Below are positions 16,348 to 25,903 of a stretch of DNA of 64,000 bases, piece by piece. The stretch comes from an uncultured Bacteroides sp. (GTDB lineage Bacteria; Bacteroidota; Bacteroidia; Cytophagales; Cyclobacteriaceae). Below the pieces are notes generated by a model, which searched no databases, was not told the DNA's origin, and was given only the letters and a program-made list of their open reading frames with translations. The first letter of the stretch is position 1; every line of letters begins with the position of its first letter. Location: contig CABHOV010000077.1 in assembly GCA_902168185.1 (NCBI GenBank), forward strand, positions 124,001 to 188,000, given 5' to 3'. The translations under genes were made by a program, and so were the position numbers.

Positions 16348-19300
16348 ATGCAAAAACTTTTACCTGGAACTTCTGTTTATTACAGAAACTTCATTGTACT
16401 TCTATTGTTTACCTGTCTTACCGGACAAATTCAGGCAGCGGGCCAGTCAGGTGACATTAATCAACTCAGAATTTCTCTCTCTCTTCGCAATGCTTCTCTC
16501 GAACAGGCCCTGGATGTTATCCGGCAACGAAGCGGCTATGGCGTAACCTATAACAACAACGATCTGCCGGACAAACGGATCACCTGCAACGAACCCGACA
16601 TCACCGTAGCGGATGCACTAAATCTCATTCTTCAGAAAACGAACCTGGCCTATAAAGAGTATAAATCCAACATCATCATCTATGTAAAGCCTGTAGAATC
16701 AAAAGTCACAAAAACTACCGGGTCTATAAAGGGGTCGATCGCTGACGCTGAATCGGGGGAGCTTTTGATTGGAGCGAATGTTTTGATCGTAGGTACTTCC
16801 TGGGGCGCTACTTCGGATGTTGAAGGAAACTTCCTGATAAAAGATATACCGGTGGGTATATATCAGCTTGCATTTTCCTACCTCGGCTATGAAAGCACCA
16901 TCGTCCGTGATGTAAAAGTTACTACGGGCGACCCCACGCTGATCGAACAGAAACTGCGACCATCGAGCACGCAACTTCAGGATATAGTTATTATTGGTGA
17001 TAAAGCATTATCCGGAAATGTAGTGGAAACCAATGAAGTGTCGCTGTTGAATTCGATCCGGAGTTCTTCCCTGATCATTACCGGTATATCCGCACAACAA
17101 ATCTCGCGAAGTGTAGATCAGGATGCTGCTGATGTTGCCAGACGCTTACCGGGTGTAACAGTGCTGAATAACTTTGTAAGTATACGCGGCATGCAGGAGC
17201 GCTATAACCTGACGTTTTTAAACGGTATGGTAGCACCCAGTTCCGAAGCCGATCGCAGGGCATTTTCGTACGACATGCTGCCCAGTAACATGATCGACAA
17301 GATGACGGTATATCGCAGCCCTGGTCCGGAACTATTGTCCGACTTCGCGGGCGGTGTAATTAAAATTGAAACCAAGAATACATCTATAGCACGGCAGCTT
17401 GAAGCAAATTTCTCTTCGTGGTATAGACCGGATTCAAACTTTGAAAATTACTATACCTATAGTGGTGGTAGCAGAGACTGGCTCGGTAAAGATGATGGTT
17501 CGCGTGCGTTGCCTTCGGGGTTTCCTGAAACTGCAGCTATACCGGCAGGAGGACTCGGCACATTAGCCGATTCCCGTGATCCGTCCAAGTATACAGCCGA
17601 TGAACTTGCTGCAAACGCAGACTGGGCCAAGAAGCTCTATCACAAATGGAACCTCCAAAAAACAAAATCCGGAATGGATTATCGTGCTGGTATAAATTAC
17701 TATAACGCCTGGCGGTTGGGCAGTGTACGTCTGAGCAATCTTACTTCCATCAACACCACACAAGCTACACAAATTGTTCGCCAGGATTTTAAGCCGCAAC
17801 GTATTTCAACAGGCGATGGCAAGCAGCGTGATATAGAAGCTTACCGCGATACCATCAGCCAGGTAACGGCACGGTGGGGTATATTGCAAAACCTGAATCT
17901 CATTATTAATCCCAGGCACAGCCTGGAGTTGAAAGGTATATATAACCGGCTCGGTATAGACGAGACCATCGTGCGTGATGGCAGCGATTTCTCTACAGAC
18001 TACAATTCCTATCTTCGCAAGATCACCTATACTTATCGCAGCCGCGAGATACTGGCAAGCCAGCTGGCAGGCACGCACATGCTCGGAAAGAGCAATAGCC
18101 ACAAGCTGCTGTGGTCTGCCGGATATAGTTTAGCCAATGACGATGTCCCTGCGCAGCGTTCGATGTTGCTGTTGCCGGCCAACCCTTCCGATAATAACAA
18201 TCCGGATGCAAAGCAGTATATCCGCGGAACGGCTTCCAACCCTTTCACGACCGTGAACTCACTGTTCTATTCCAATGGCTCGGAAGACAACCTGACCTTT
18301 ACGCTCGACTATGAGAAGAAAAATGAATCGGGTATATTCTTTCGTGCCGGATTCTTCAATGAAAATAAAACGAAGGATATAGATTCGCGACTCGTTGCCA
18401 TCAATGGTTTATCGTATCAATATGAAGGCAATGATGTGAACGAATACGAGGCGGACAAAATATTCAATCCCGATGCTTTTAAAACGGATGGGAGCGGGGC
18501 CTATATATTTGATAACAAATTTCTGTCGGGTGTATTCACCGTTGATGGCAAAATTTATGCTGGCTATACATCAGTTAATATACCACTCTTTCATAAGAAG
18601 CTGCAGGTATATGGGGGAATCCGCTACGAAGGACAAGATCTATACCTGCGAGTACCACCAAGTGAGTATCTGATCGGTGCAGGGATTAAAGCAGATTTGA
18701 TCAATCGGTACCTGGATTACTGGCTTCCTTCGGTGAATGTAAGCTGGAGTTTTTCCGATAAGATGTTACTGCGTGCTGCCTATGGAAAGACACTTAATCG
18801 CCCCAATTACCGAGAGCTTATTCCTATCAATATTACAGATCCGCGATTGGATAATGTATCGGTTGGTAATGATACACTCAAGGATGCCGAGATTCATAAC
18901 TTCGATCTACGCTGGGAATTTTATCCTTCGGAAAGTGAATTTATTTCGATCGGTGCTTTTTACAAGCGGTTGAATAATGCCATTGAGCCCTATGCTTATA
19001 GTGAAGGAAGCCGTGAGTTCATACGGTATGATAATACTCCGGAAGCTATAGTATATGGTATAGAAACAGAACTACGCAAGAACCTTGCATTTCTTCCCTG
19101 GCGCTGGGCGAGAAGATTCTCAGCTATAGCAAACTTGGCGTTACTGAAGAGCGAAGTCAAATTTAAAGATGGTTTATTCCCAGACCAGGGAAATGACTTT
19201 GATGACTTCCGGATCGGTACGCGTCCGCTGGAAGGTACGGCATCATACGTAATTAATGCAGGGCTATATTTTGATCAGGAGCAGTGGGGAACCAAGTTAT

Positions 19301-19602
19301 CAGTGCTGTACAACGTACTGGGACAGCGCCTGATCTACGCAGGTACATCTTTCTTTCCTGAAACATACGAATTGCCGCGACAGGTAATCGATCTTGTTGT
19401 ACGGCAGCGTATCAATAAGTATCTGGAATTTAAGGGCGGTGTTCAGGACCTGCTCAATCAACCGCGCAGGTTGTATCGTGATTATGATCGTAATCAATAC
19501 TGGGATGATCAGCGAAGAACGAAGCTTCCCAATAAAGACTGGATGTTCCAGGAATATCGTCCCGGAAGCTATTTCATGCTGGGACTAAATCTCACACTCT
19601 AG
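16348..19602 (+). CDS. STN-domain TonB-dependent receptor (signal transducer)
   Basis: 1084 residues from ATG 16348; the in-frame TTG at 16294 is rejected because the signal peptide begins at MQKLLPGTS. After the signal (about 1-31) come a secretin/TonB short N-terminal (STN) domain (about 36-115, LRNASLEQALDVIRQRSGYG), a carboxypeptidase-regulatory-like domain (about 125-205), a plug (RRLPGVTVLNNFVSIRGMQERY, split here by the repeats of the plug fold) and a barrel ending in RPGSYFMLGLNLTL. The STN domain is the part that signals to FecR. With the preceding sigma and anti-sigma genes this forms a complete cell-surface signalling cassette. The ligand is unknown; no SusD follows. Confidence 0.92.
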   Translation: MQKLLPGTSVYYRNFIVLLLFTCLTGQIQAAGQSGDINQLRISLSLRNASLEQALDVIRQRSGYGVTYNNNDLPDKRITCNEPDITVADALNLILQKTNLAYKEYKSNIIIYVKPVESKVTKTTGSIKGSIADAESGELLIGANVLIVGTSWGATSDVEGNFLIKDIPVGIYQLAFSYLGYESTIVRDVKVTTGDPTLIEQKLRPSSTQLQDIVIIGDKALSGNVVETNEVSLLNSIRSSSLIITGISAQQISRSVDQDAADVARRLPGVTVLNNFVSIRGMQERYNLTFLNGMVAPSSEADRRAFSYDMLPSNMIDKMTVYRSPGPELLSDFAGGVIKIETKNTSIARQLEANFSSWYRPDSNFENYYTYSGGSRDWLGKDDGSRALPSGFPETAAIPAGGLGTLADSRDPSKYTADELAANADWAKKLYHKWNLQKTKSGMDYRAGINYYNAWRLGSVRLSNLTSINTTQATQIVRQDFKPQRISTGDGKQRDIEAYRDTISQVTARWGILQNLNLIINPRHSLELKGIYNRLGIDETIVRDGSDFSTDYNSYLRKITYTYRSREILASQLAGTHMLGKSNSHKLLWSAGYSLANDDVPAQRSMLLLPANPSDNNNPDAKQYIRGTASNPFTTVNSLFYSNGSEDNLTFTLDYEKKNESGIFFRAGFFNENKTKDIDSRLVAINGLSYQYEGNDVNEYEADKIFNPDAFKTDGSGAYIFDNKFLSGVFTVDGKIYAGYTSVNIPLFHKKLQVYGGIRYEGQDLYLRVPPSEYLIGAGIKADLINRYLDYWLPSVNVSWSFSDKMLLRAAYGKTLNRPNYRELIPINITDPRLDNVSVGNDTLKDAEIHNFDLRWEFYPSESEFISIGAFYKRLNNAIEPYAYSEGSREFIRYDNTPEAIVYGIETELRKNLAFLPWRWARRFSAIANLALLKSEVKFKDGLFPDQGNDFDDFRIGTRPLEGTASYVINAGLYFDQEQWGTKLSVLYNVLGQRLIYAGTSFFPETYELPRQVIDLVVRQRINKYLEFKGGVQDLLNQPRRLYRDYDRNQYWDDQRRTKLPNKDWMFQEYRPGSYFMLGLNLTL

Positions 19603-19681
19603 AATGGCTTATGCTATGGATCCTATGGAAGAAGAATGACGTAACCCGAACTCCATGATCTATAGATATAGCTGAAAAAAA

Positions 19682-19706
19682 ATGGCCCCGATGCAGTCGG
19701 AGCCAT
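19682..19706 (-). terminator. Hairpin with A-tract upstream (minus-strand terminator-like)
   Basis: The arms 19682-19691 and 19697-19706 pair over ten positions with one mismatch around a 5-base loop. The flanking run of eight A residues lies on the 5' side, so the element has the form of an intrinsic terminator when read on the minus strand. On the plus strand it would be a stable leader hairpin about 65 bases before the next gene. Confidence 0.5.
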
Positions 19707-19769
19707 CACACAATGAAAACCGGAAATGCAGTCCAGTTTAAATAATTGTTAAAAATAAACCAACACACA

Positions 19770-21302
19770 ATGAAAAACAACTTTAAAATTTTAGCAACAC
19801 GCGCCATTGCAGTGGCAGCCGTTGCCGGCATGCTATATGCGTGCTCCGACCAGCTGGCAACAGATGATTCAAACAGTCTCATCAATGATCCTAGCAGGAA
19901 TGGTAATGTAAGTTTGCTTGCTACACCGGTTGGCCCTTCTACGGCAACAGAGTGTACCATTACAAACATTACTGCGAACACTACATGGACACCTGCTGGT
20001 AATCCCTATATCTTATATGGCGATGTACGGGTTAACAATAACGCAACACTTACTATACAGGCCGGTGTTGTTGTTCGTGGTGATAAAGCTTCCAGAGGAA
20101 CTTTAACCATTGAACGCGGCGCAAAAATTATAGCGAACGGTACTTCTACCAATCCAATTGTTTTTACATCTAATCAACCTGCAGGTTCACGCGCTCCCAA
20201 AGATTGGGGTGGCATTAACATTTTAGGAAGAGCTGTAAACAACCAGGGTGCAAGTGTAAATGCAGAAGGTTATCCAGCATGCGTTACAGCACCACAGTAC
20301 GGTGGTACTAACGATGCTGATGACTCTGGCGTGTTACGCTATGTGCGCATCGAGTTCGGTGGTATACCACAAGCTTCCGTTGCTAACAGCGAGAAGAACG
20401 GCTTGACATTATATAGTGTTGGTAGCGAAACAGACATTGATCACATCCAGGTTTCCTATGGTGGTGACGATGCTTTCGAATGGTTTGGTGGTGCAGTGAA
20501 TGCCAAATACCTGATCTCGTATCGTAATCAGGATGATGATTTCGATAGCGATTTCGGATATAAAGGTAAGGTACAGTTTGGTATCGCTGTACGCGATCCT
20601 GCTATCGCTGACAACTCTGCATCAAACGGTTTTGAATCCGATACAGATGCTGATGGTGTGAACGGAACACGTACTACTGCGCGCTTCAGCAACTTTACAT
20701 TGATCGGTCCTTACGATCCGGCATGTGCCCGTACCGTTGTAAACAATCCTTCTCCGGACCCACGCTTTCAGGATGGCTTACACCTGAGACGTAACACAGG
20801 TATAGATGTATACAACTCGATTATTACAGGCTGGCCACGCAACCAGGTATTTGCTGAGACAACTTCAGTTGTTGCATCACCTGCAGGCGTACAGTTAACA
20901 CACAACACTGCGGTGAAACCTTTCAATGTAGCAGCTTCTCTTTGCTTCACTGAACCCGTTGCCCCTAACAATGTGTGGACATTAAGTGCAACCAATCTTT
21001 GTAACAACGCAACAGTATGTTCTAACCTAGGCGCAGGAAGCATGATTGCACAAAGCGGATTATCTGCTGCAGCATGGACATTAACCAACCCTAGCGTAAG
21101 ACCTTCAAGCGCAACGTCTGCTGTTGAAACGAACGGAACAAATGCAAATTTACTGGACAGCTTCTTTACCGCTAACACAACCAGCACTACGGTTACGACT
21201 ACATTCTTCCGTGGTGCCCGCAGATTTGCAGATGATAACGGATGGAATTTCACAGGATCATGGGTGAACTACGATCCTCAAAATGCTCCTTATCCTAACT
21301 AG
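19770..21302 (+). CDS. Secreted repeat-rich (beta-helix-like) lipoprotein
   Basis: 510 residues from ATG 19770; the earlier ATG at 19746 is not needed. A lipoprotein signal (VAAVAGMLYAC) precedes SDQLATDDSN, acidic and polar residues of the kind that direct Bacteroidota lipoproteins to the cell surface. The body has stacked short strands (LTIQAGVVVRGDKASRGTL, IIANGTSTNPIVFTS) followed by DWGGINILGRA and SGVLRYVRIEFGG, a pattern I associate with right-handed beta-helix surface proteins of Bacteroidota. Codon use is more C-ending than in its neighbours, suggesting high expression. It lies between the receptor and the TIG lipoprotein and is probably part of the displayed complex. Its function is unknown. 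Confidence 0.7.
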   Translation: MKNNFKILATRAIAVAAVAGMLYACSDQLATDDSNSLINDPSRNGNVSLLATPVGPSTATECTITNITANTTWTPAGNPYILYGDVRVNNNATLTIQAGVVVRGDKASRGTLTIERGAKIIANGTSTNPIVFTSNQPAGSRAPKDWGGINILGRAVNNQGASVNAEGYPACVTAPQYGGTNDADDSGVLRYVRIEFGGIPQASVANSEKNGLTLYSVGSETDIDHIQVSYGGDDAFEWFGGAVNAKYLISYRNQDDDFDSDFGYKGKVQFGIAVRDPAIADNSASNGFESDTDADGVNGTRTTARFSNFTLIGPYDPACARTVVNNPSPDPRFQDGLHLRRNTGIDVYNSIITGWPRNQVFAETTSVVASPAGVQLTHNTAVKPFNVAASLCFTEPVAPNNVWTLSATNLCNNATVCSNLGAGSMIAQSGLSAAAWTLTNPSVRPSSATSAVETNGTNANLLDSFFTANTTSTTVTTTFFRGARRFADDNGWNFTGSWVNYDPQNAPYPN

Positions 21303-21342
21303 GTAAGAAGTAATCCTCACTACAACTGGACTGATTTCATAC

Positions 21343-21379
21343 AAACAACTTTCTGCCCCGTAAGGCAGGAGTTGTTTTT
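21343..21379 (+). terminator. Intrinsic terminator after the beta-helix-like lipoprotein
   Basis: AAACAACT (21343-21350) pairs with AGTTGTTT (21370-21377), and an inner CTGCC/GGCAG stem extends it; a T-run follows. It ends the abundant lipoprotein transcript and may let only part of the polymerase read on to the TIG gene. Confidence 0.85.
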
Positions 21380-21395
21380 ATAAACACTTAACCCC

Positions 21396-24266
21396 ATGAT
21401 GCTACGAAAAGATCTTTACCTGCTTCTGACGACATTAAAATTTAAAATAGCAGCAACTGCTATAGCAAGTGTGTTGCTGATCTATACTACTATATCCTGC
21501 CAGCAAGAGGATGAATTCACTCCCCTGAAAATATTTTCAGTAGAGCCCGCTCAAGCTATGGTTGGCGATACGATTGCTATTATAGGGGAAGGGTTTAGCC
21601 CCGGTTATGAGTATAATGATATATCTTTCCAGGGTATATCCGGTAGCGTAAAGCCTTTGGATAATTCTACTACGGGAAGACTATATGTAAAAGTTCCCGA
21701 TGGTGTTCAGTCCGGTACTATACATGTTAATATACTGGATGAAGAAACTGCCGATAGCCCGCCATTGACCATCATTGCTCCGGTGATTGATAAAATAGAA
21801 CCCGATCACGCATGGATCGGAGATACCGTTACTATAAAAGGAAATAATTTCAGATCACAGCCACAGACAAATTCGGTTCGGTTTAATCCGAAAGTAACGA
21901 ATGCAGCCGTGGCAAGCGTGATCGGTGGATCGTCTACTGAATTGAAAGTGATTGTACCTCCCTCTGCCCGCACAGGCACCATCAGTGTGCTGGGGTATCC
22001 CGGAGTATCGTTTACACTGAATCCCGGAATTATAGCATCTCTTGAACCCGACCACGGAGTGGTGGGCGATACTATAACACTGAAAGGAAAAGGATTGAAT
22101 ACAAGCGTTGATGTAACTATATATTTTACAGGCGATAATGCATCCGGCGGTCCGTTGCCAGAAAGCACATCGCGTGATTTGAAAGTTGTCGTACCTCCCG
22201 GTGCAACAGATGGTATTTTGAAAATTGAATACGATGATATAAAAATTACCTCAGATATACCCTTCGAGGTATATCCTTCCATAAATGATATATTCCCGCG
22301 ATCGGGACTTGCAGGTGCTACCATTAAGATCTCAGGGTATAATTTCAGTTCTGTATTGTCAGAGAATAAAGTCAAGTTCAACGGTATAGATGTCGAAGTA
22401 ACCAAAGCTACCCAAAGGGAATTGCAGGTGAAGTTACCGGTGGGCGTTACCTCTGGGCCCGTAACAGTTGACGTTAACGGCCGCCTTGCCACAGGACCAT
22501 CCTTTACACTTTCTGCAGCCGGTACACCTGTTGTATTCGAACTCCAGCCCAACCGTGGTCCGGTATTCAGTACTGTTGTGCTAAAGGGAGAAAACTTCAG
22601 CACTGTGGCTTCACATAATGAAGTACGTTTCTCCAATAACAAGCTTGCCACCGTTACAGCTGCTACAGCGACAGAACTAATTGTTCGCGTTCCGGAAGGA
22701 GCAGAGTCCGGTCCAATCTCCGTAACCAAAGAAAGCAAGACCGGAACAAGTCCTGACTATACTATATATTCAAAGTTAGTTCCTGTTATTACTGCTTTGA
22801 GCCCGGGCTCCGTAAAGCGTGGCGCAACGCTTACCATCACCGGTGCCAACTTTAGTACAGTGAAAGAAGATATAGGGGTGACGTTTACTGGCAATAGTGC
22901 TTCGAGCAAAACTCCGCTCACGGCTTCCGAAAACCAGCTCACCGTTGAAGTGCCTTTGGACATCAGTCCGGGTGAATGGACTGTATTTGTAGATCAGTCA
23001 GGAGAGACTTCAAACAAGGACCGGAAAATCATAGTGGAAGGTCAGCCTGTCATCACGCTGGTTACGCCTACACAGGGAGCTCCGGGCGCTACGGTAACGC
23101 TCACAGGTACTGATTTTAATCTGACTGAAAGTAATAATATAGTCAAATTTGGCAACACCGTAGCGACACTCGTAAATTCAGGTGATGTATTGCCGGATAA
23201 GGTATCAGTATATATACCGGATGTTGCACCCGGTAACTATAATATAACGCTTACTGCCTTTGGAAAAACTTCAAATGCTATAGCATTTTCCGTGAAGGCC
23301 AAATCTGCTGCTGTGAAGAATGTATATTATTCGGCTGCGGATGATATCGTTACATCCCAGGCGATCCTGGTTAAGAAAGCTGTCTTCGATCCACCGGCAA
23401 CACAAACTGTATATAAAACTGCCAACGGCTTGAGTGTAAATAGTCTAGTGGTTGATCTTGCCAATAGTAAAGTATATCTTGATGAATCCGGGGCTTTGAT
23501 TCAAAGCAATCTGAATAATACTGGTAGGGTAGAACTGTTCAATTTAGCAGAGGCCGGAGGAAATGGAATAATCGATTTGAGTCTGGATGCTGCCAACCAA
23601 AAAATATACTGGTCGGGAAGCACCAGTATATACCGCGGAAATACCGATGGTTCAGGAACACCGGAATTGCTATTCGATATGGGCGATGGTCTTGAGTCCA
23701 TCATGGGTATAACCTATCTTCCCAACAACGGCAAAGTATATTTAGCTGATCTGAACTACACCAATGGCTATCGGATTTTGCAGGGTAATGCCGATGGATC
23801 GGGATCGTTGCAACCACTATTCAATGTGTCCGATGGGTTGAGTTATGTACTTGATGTTAAAATAGATTATTCCTCCGGAAAGATCTTTGTGCTGGATTTT
23901 AATGAGGCTACAGGTGAGTTCAGGATCCTCAGCGGAAACCTGGATGGAAGCGGTTCTCTTACGGAACTAAAAACGCTAATCACCAGTCAAGTTGCTGGAA
24001 TATCACTCGACACACAAGAGAAGTATATATATTGGCTCCAGGTCAGTGCTACAGATCCGCAGCTTGCAGATATATACCGGGCACGTTACGATTTCTCCGT
24101 AATCCCCGGAACTGATCCGGCTGCTACCATTCAAACGGTATACTCTTCTATTAAAATCGGCACATCTAACTACGTAGGCGGCCTTGCCGTGGAAGAATCA
24201 TCAGGGGGTGCAGCGCAAAGAGCATCGCTGCGACTGCCGTTAAAGCTGCGCAAAAAACAAAAATAG
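21396..24266 (+). CDS. Lipoprotein with seven IPT/TIG domains and a beta-propeller
   Basis: 956 residues. The signal ends LLIYTTISC with lipidated Cys and QQEDEF behind it. Seven IPT/TIG immunoglobulin-like repeats follow (about 40-630), each opening with a phrase such as IEPDHAWIGDTVTIKGNNF, LEPDHGVVGDTITLKGKGL or LSPGSVKRGATLTITGANF. The last 300 residues carry YWTD/NHL-like blades (LDAANQKIYWSGSTSIYRGN, GKVYLADLNYTNGYRILQGN), implying a propeller. Such an array would stand off the outer membrane and present the propeller for protein or glycan binding. It sits between two other surface proteins of the sigma/FecR/receptor locus. The ligand is not readable. The very similar repeats could cause alignment errors in assembly, but the frame is intact. 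Confidence 0.88.
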   Translation: MMLRKDLYLLLTTLKFKIAATAIASVLLIYTTISCQQEDEFTPLKIFSVEPAQAMVGDTIAIIGEGFSPGYEYNDISFQGISGSVKPLDNSTTGRLYVKVPDGVQSGTIHVNILDEETADSPPLTIIAPVIDKIEPDHAWIGDTVTIKGNNFRSQPQTNSVRFNPKVTNAAVASVIGGSSTELKVIVPPSARTGTISVLGYPGVSFTLNPGIIASLEPDHGVVGDTITLKGKGLNTSVDVTIYFTGDNASGGPLPESTSRDLKVVVPPGATDGILKIEYDDIKITSDIPFEVYPSINDIFPRSGLAGATIKISGYNFSSVLSENKVKFNGIDVEVTKATQRELQVKLPVGVTSGPVTVDVNGRLATGPSFTLSAAGTPVVFELQPNRGPVFSTVVLKGENFSTVASHNEVRFSNNKLATVTAATATELIVRVPEGAESGPISVTKESKTGTSPDYTIYSKLVPVITALSPGSVKRGATLTITGANFSTVKEDIGVTFTGNSASSKTPLTASENQLTVEVPLDISPGEWTVFVDQSGETSNKDRKIIVEGQPVITLVTPTQGAPGATVTLTGTDFNLTESNNIVKFGNTVATLVNSGDVLPDKVSVYIPDVAPGNYNITLTAFGKTSNAIAFSVKAKSAAVKNVYYSAADDIVTSQAILVKKAVFDPPATQTVYKTANGLSVNSLVVDLANSKVYLDESGALIQSNLNNTGRVELFNLAEAGGNGIIDLSLDAANQKIYWSGSTSIYRGNTDGSGTPELLFDMGDGLESIMGITYLPNNGKVYLADLNYTNGYRILQGNADGSGSLQPLFNVSDGLSYVLDVKIDYSSGKIFVLDFNEATGEFRILSGNLDGSGSLTELKTLITSQVAGISLDTQEKYIYWLQVSATDPQLADIYRARYDFSVIPGTDPAATIQTVYSSIKIGTSNYVGGLAVEESSGGAAQRASLRLPLKLRKKQK

Positions 24267-24305
24267 AATAAGCCAGGCTAAACATATTTCAAAACATTAA
24301 ACACA

Positions 24306-25817
24306 ATGAAAAACAAAGAACTTCTACAACGTAAACTTTTCAGACCGTGGAATGCAGTGGTTTGGACAGTAGTATTGTCCGTGTTTATTACGGGCTATAA
24401 AAGTATGGCGCAGGTAACGGTTGCCGACTCCACTGCGCTGGTGGCCTTCTACAACAGTACCAACGGTGGAAGCTGGGCTTCTGCAACCAATTGGTTAAGT
24501 GGCCCTGTGAGCACATGGCAAGGCGTTACCGTAACAAATAAACGTGTTACGGAAATATACCTTCCCTTTAACAACCTGACGGGAACCTTGAGTGACCAGG
24601 TAAAAAAACTTACTGAATTGAAAAATCTTGGGTTGCCTGGCAATCAGCTTAGCGGATCGATCCCTTCTGCGTTGAGTAATTTATCCAAGCTGACAACGCT
24701 TGATTTGTCTGAGAATAAGTTTTCAGGGAGCATCCCTGCTTCACTTACATTCTTAACCAAGTTAACAACGCTGAATCTTTCCCGCAATACATTAACCGGT
24801 TCTATACCAGCAACGGTTGGGCTACTCTACAACTTGCGTTACCTCAACCTGGCACAAAATAAACTGACAGGAAAGATACCGGTAAGCATTGCTATATTAG
24901 TTAACCTGGAAAGCCTTTTCCTGGAGAACAACCAGCTCAGTGGTACGATTCCATCCGTAATTGGTTTTTTGGATAAAGTCAAGCAGGTATATATTTCCGA
25001 AAACCAGCTTAGCGGCTGCCTGCCTGCTACGATCGGATTAATGGACAGTATAGTATATTTCAATGCAGCCAACAACAAACTTACTGGTTCTGTACCGTCA
25101 TCTCTTTCTTCGCTTACAAAGCTATATTTGTTTAACATTGAGAACAATCAAATTGAAAATCTGCCGAACCTATCCGGTATAGCTTCTCTTTTTCAATTGA
25201 TCGTTGGAAGTAACAAACTTACCTTTGCGGATATAGAGCCAAATATTTCGAAAATGCTTCCGGGAAGCTACGCTCCACAGGATAGCGTTGGTACAAATCA
25301 ATCGGTAACCGTTTGTGCAGGCGATACTTTAAAACTTTCAGCCGATGTACTCGAGGCATCTCCCAACAACAGCTTTACCTGGTTCACAAGCGATTTCTCA
25401 TTTGTATCCGATCCATCCACCAGTCCCGTACTCATTATTCCAGCAGTAGCCGTAGCGAATGCAGGCGCTTACTCTACTGAGATCACCAATAGTAATGTGC
25501 CGGATTTGTTCTTATACCGCAAAGCTATTTTTGTAAGTGTTAACAATTGCCCGGTAACCCTGGCCACTGCGCGTAATGGTGATACAAAAGTTTTCCCGTC
25601 ACCTTTTCATGCAGAAGCAACCCTGGAAGTGTCCACGGCTACGCAGGAAGAACTCACCGTGATCGTATTGGATAAGAGTGGTCATGTGGTATCAAGACTT
25701 GCCGGACTTCAAACCAATTCAAAAATTTCACTCGGTAACGAATTACCACATGGAGTATATTATGTGAAATCACAACACGGTGGTAGAAGTGAAGTTGTCC
25801 GTGTTATAAAAAAATAA
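24306..25817 (+). CDS. Plant-type leucine-rich-repeat protein with T9SS type A sorting domain
   Basis: 503 residues. A signal region of about 35 residues is followed by a cap (LVAFYNSTNGGSWASATNWL) and about nine LRR units of the plant-like type (LTTLDLSENKFSGSIPASL, LRYLNLAQNKLTGKIPVSI). An Ig-like spacer (about 335-415) comes next, then a C-terminal sorting domain beginning near 420 (KVFPSPFHAEATLEVS) and ending GVYYVKSQHGG...VVRVIKK. The tail is of the T9SS type A class, so the protein is exported by the type IX system and anchored or released at the surface. LRR proteins of this type usually bind proteins. It likely works with the TIG lipoprotein encoded 39 bases upstream. Confidence 0.9.
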   Translation: MKNKELLQRKLFRPWNAVVWTVVLSVFITGYKSMAQVTVADSTALVAFYNSTNGGSWASATNWLSGPVSTWQGVTVTNKRVTEIYLPFNNLTGTLSDQVKKLTELKNLGLPGNQLSGSIPSALSNLSKLTTLDLSENKFSGSIPASLTFLTKLTTLNLSRNTLTGSIPATVGLLYNLRYLNLAQNKLTGKIPVSIAILVNLESLFLENNQLSGTIPSVIGFLDKVKQVYISENQLSGCLPATIGLMDSIVYFNAANNKLTGSVPSSLSSLTKLYLFNIENNQIENLPNLSGIASLFQLIVGSNKLTFADIEPNISKMLPGSYAPQDSVGTNQSVTVCAGDTLKLSADVLEASPNNSFTWFTSDFSFVSDPSTSPVLIIPAVAVANAGAYSTEITNSNVPDLFLYRKAIFVSVNNCPVTLATARNGDTKVFPSPFHAEATLEVSTATQEELTVIVLDKSGHVVSRLAGLQTNSKISLGNELPHGVYYVKSQHGGRSEVVRVIKK

Positions 25818-25835
25818 ATTAACCTAAGCCTGGCT

Positions 25836-25869
25836 GGAAGGGTGCTTGTTACACCCTTCCTTTATTTTT
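25836..25869 (+). terminator. Intrinsic terminator after the LRR gene
   Basis: GGAAGGGTG (25836-25844) and CACCCTTCC (25852-25860) form a perfect 9-pair stem with a 7-base loop, followed by TTTATTTTT. It closes the sigma-FecR-receptor-surface protein cluster, or at least attenuates before the last lipoprotein gene. Confidence 0.92.
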
Positions 25870-25903
25870 CAGTGCACTACATACCAATTTAAATTTTTTA
25901 TTT

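Noticed and set aside
20768-21253. 161-codon minus-strand frame
   Set aside because: Antisense to the repeat-rich lipoprotein; the translation looks like a shadow frame of Thr/Ala codons.
21806-22738. 310-codon minus-strand frame
   Set aside because: It mirrors the repetitive TIG domains on the other strand; low-complexity Ser/Thr/Pro-rich translation with no domain.
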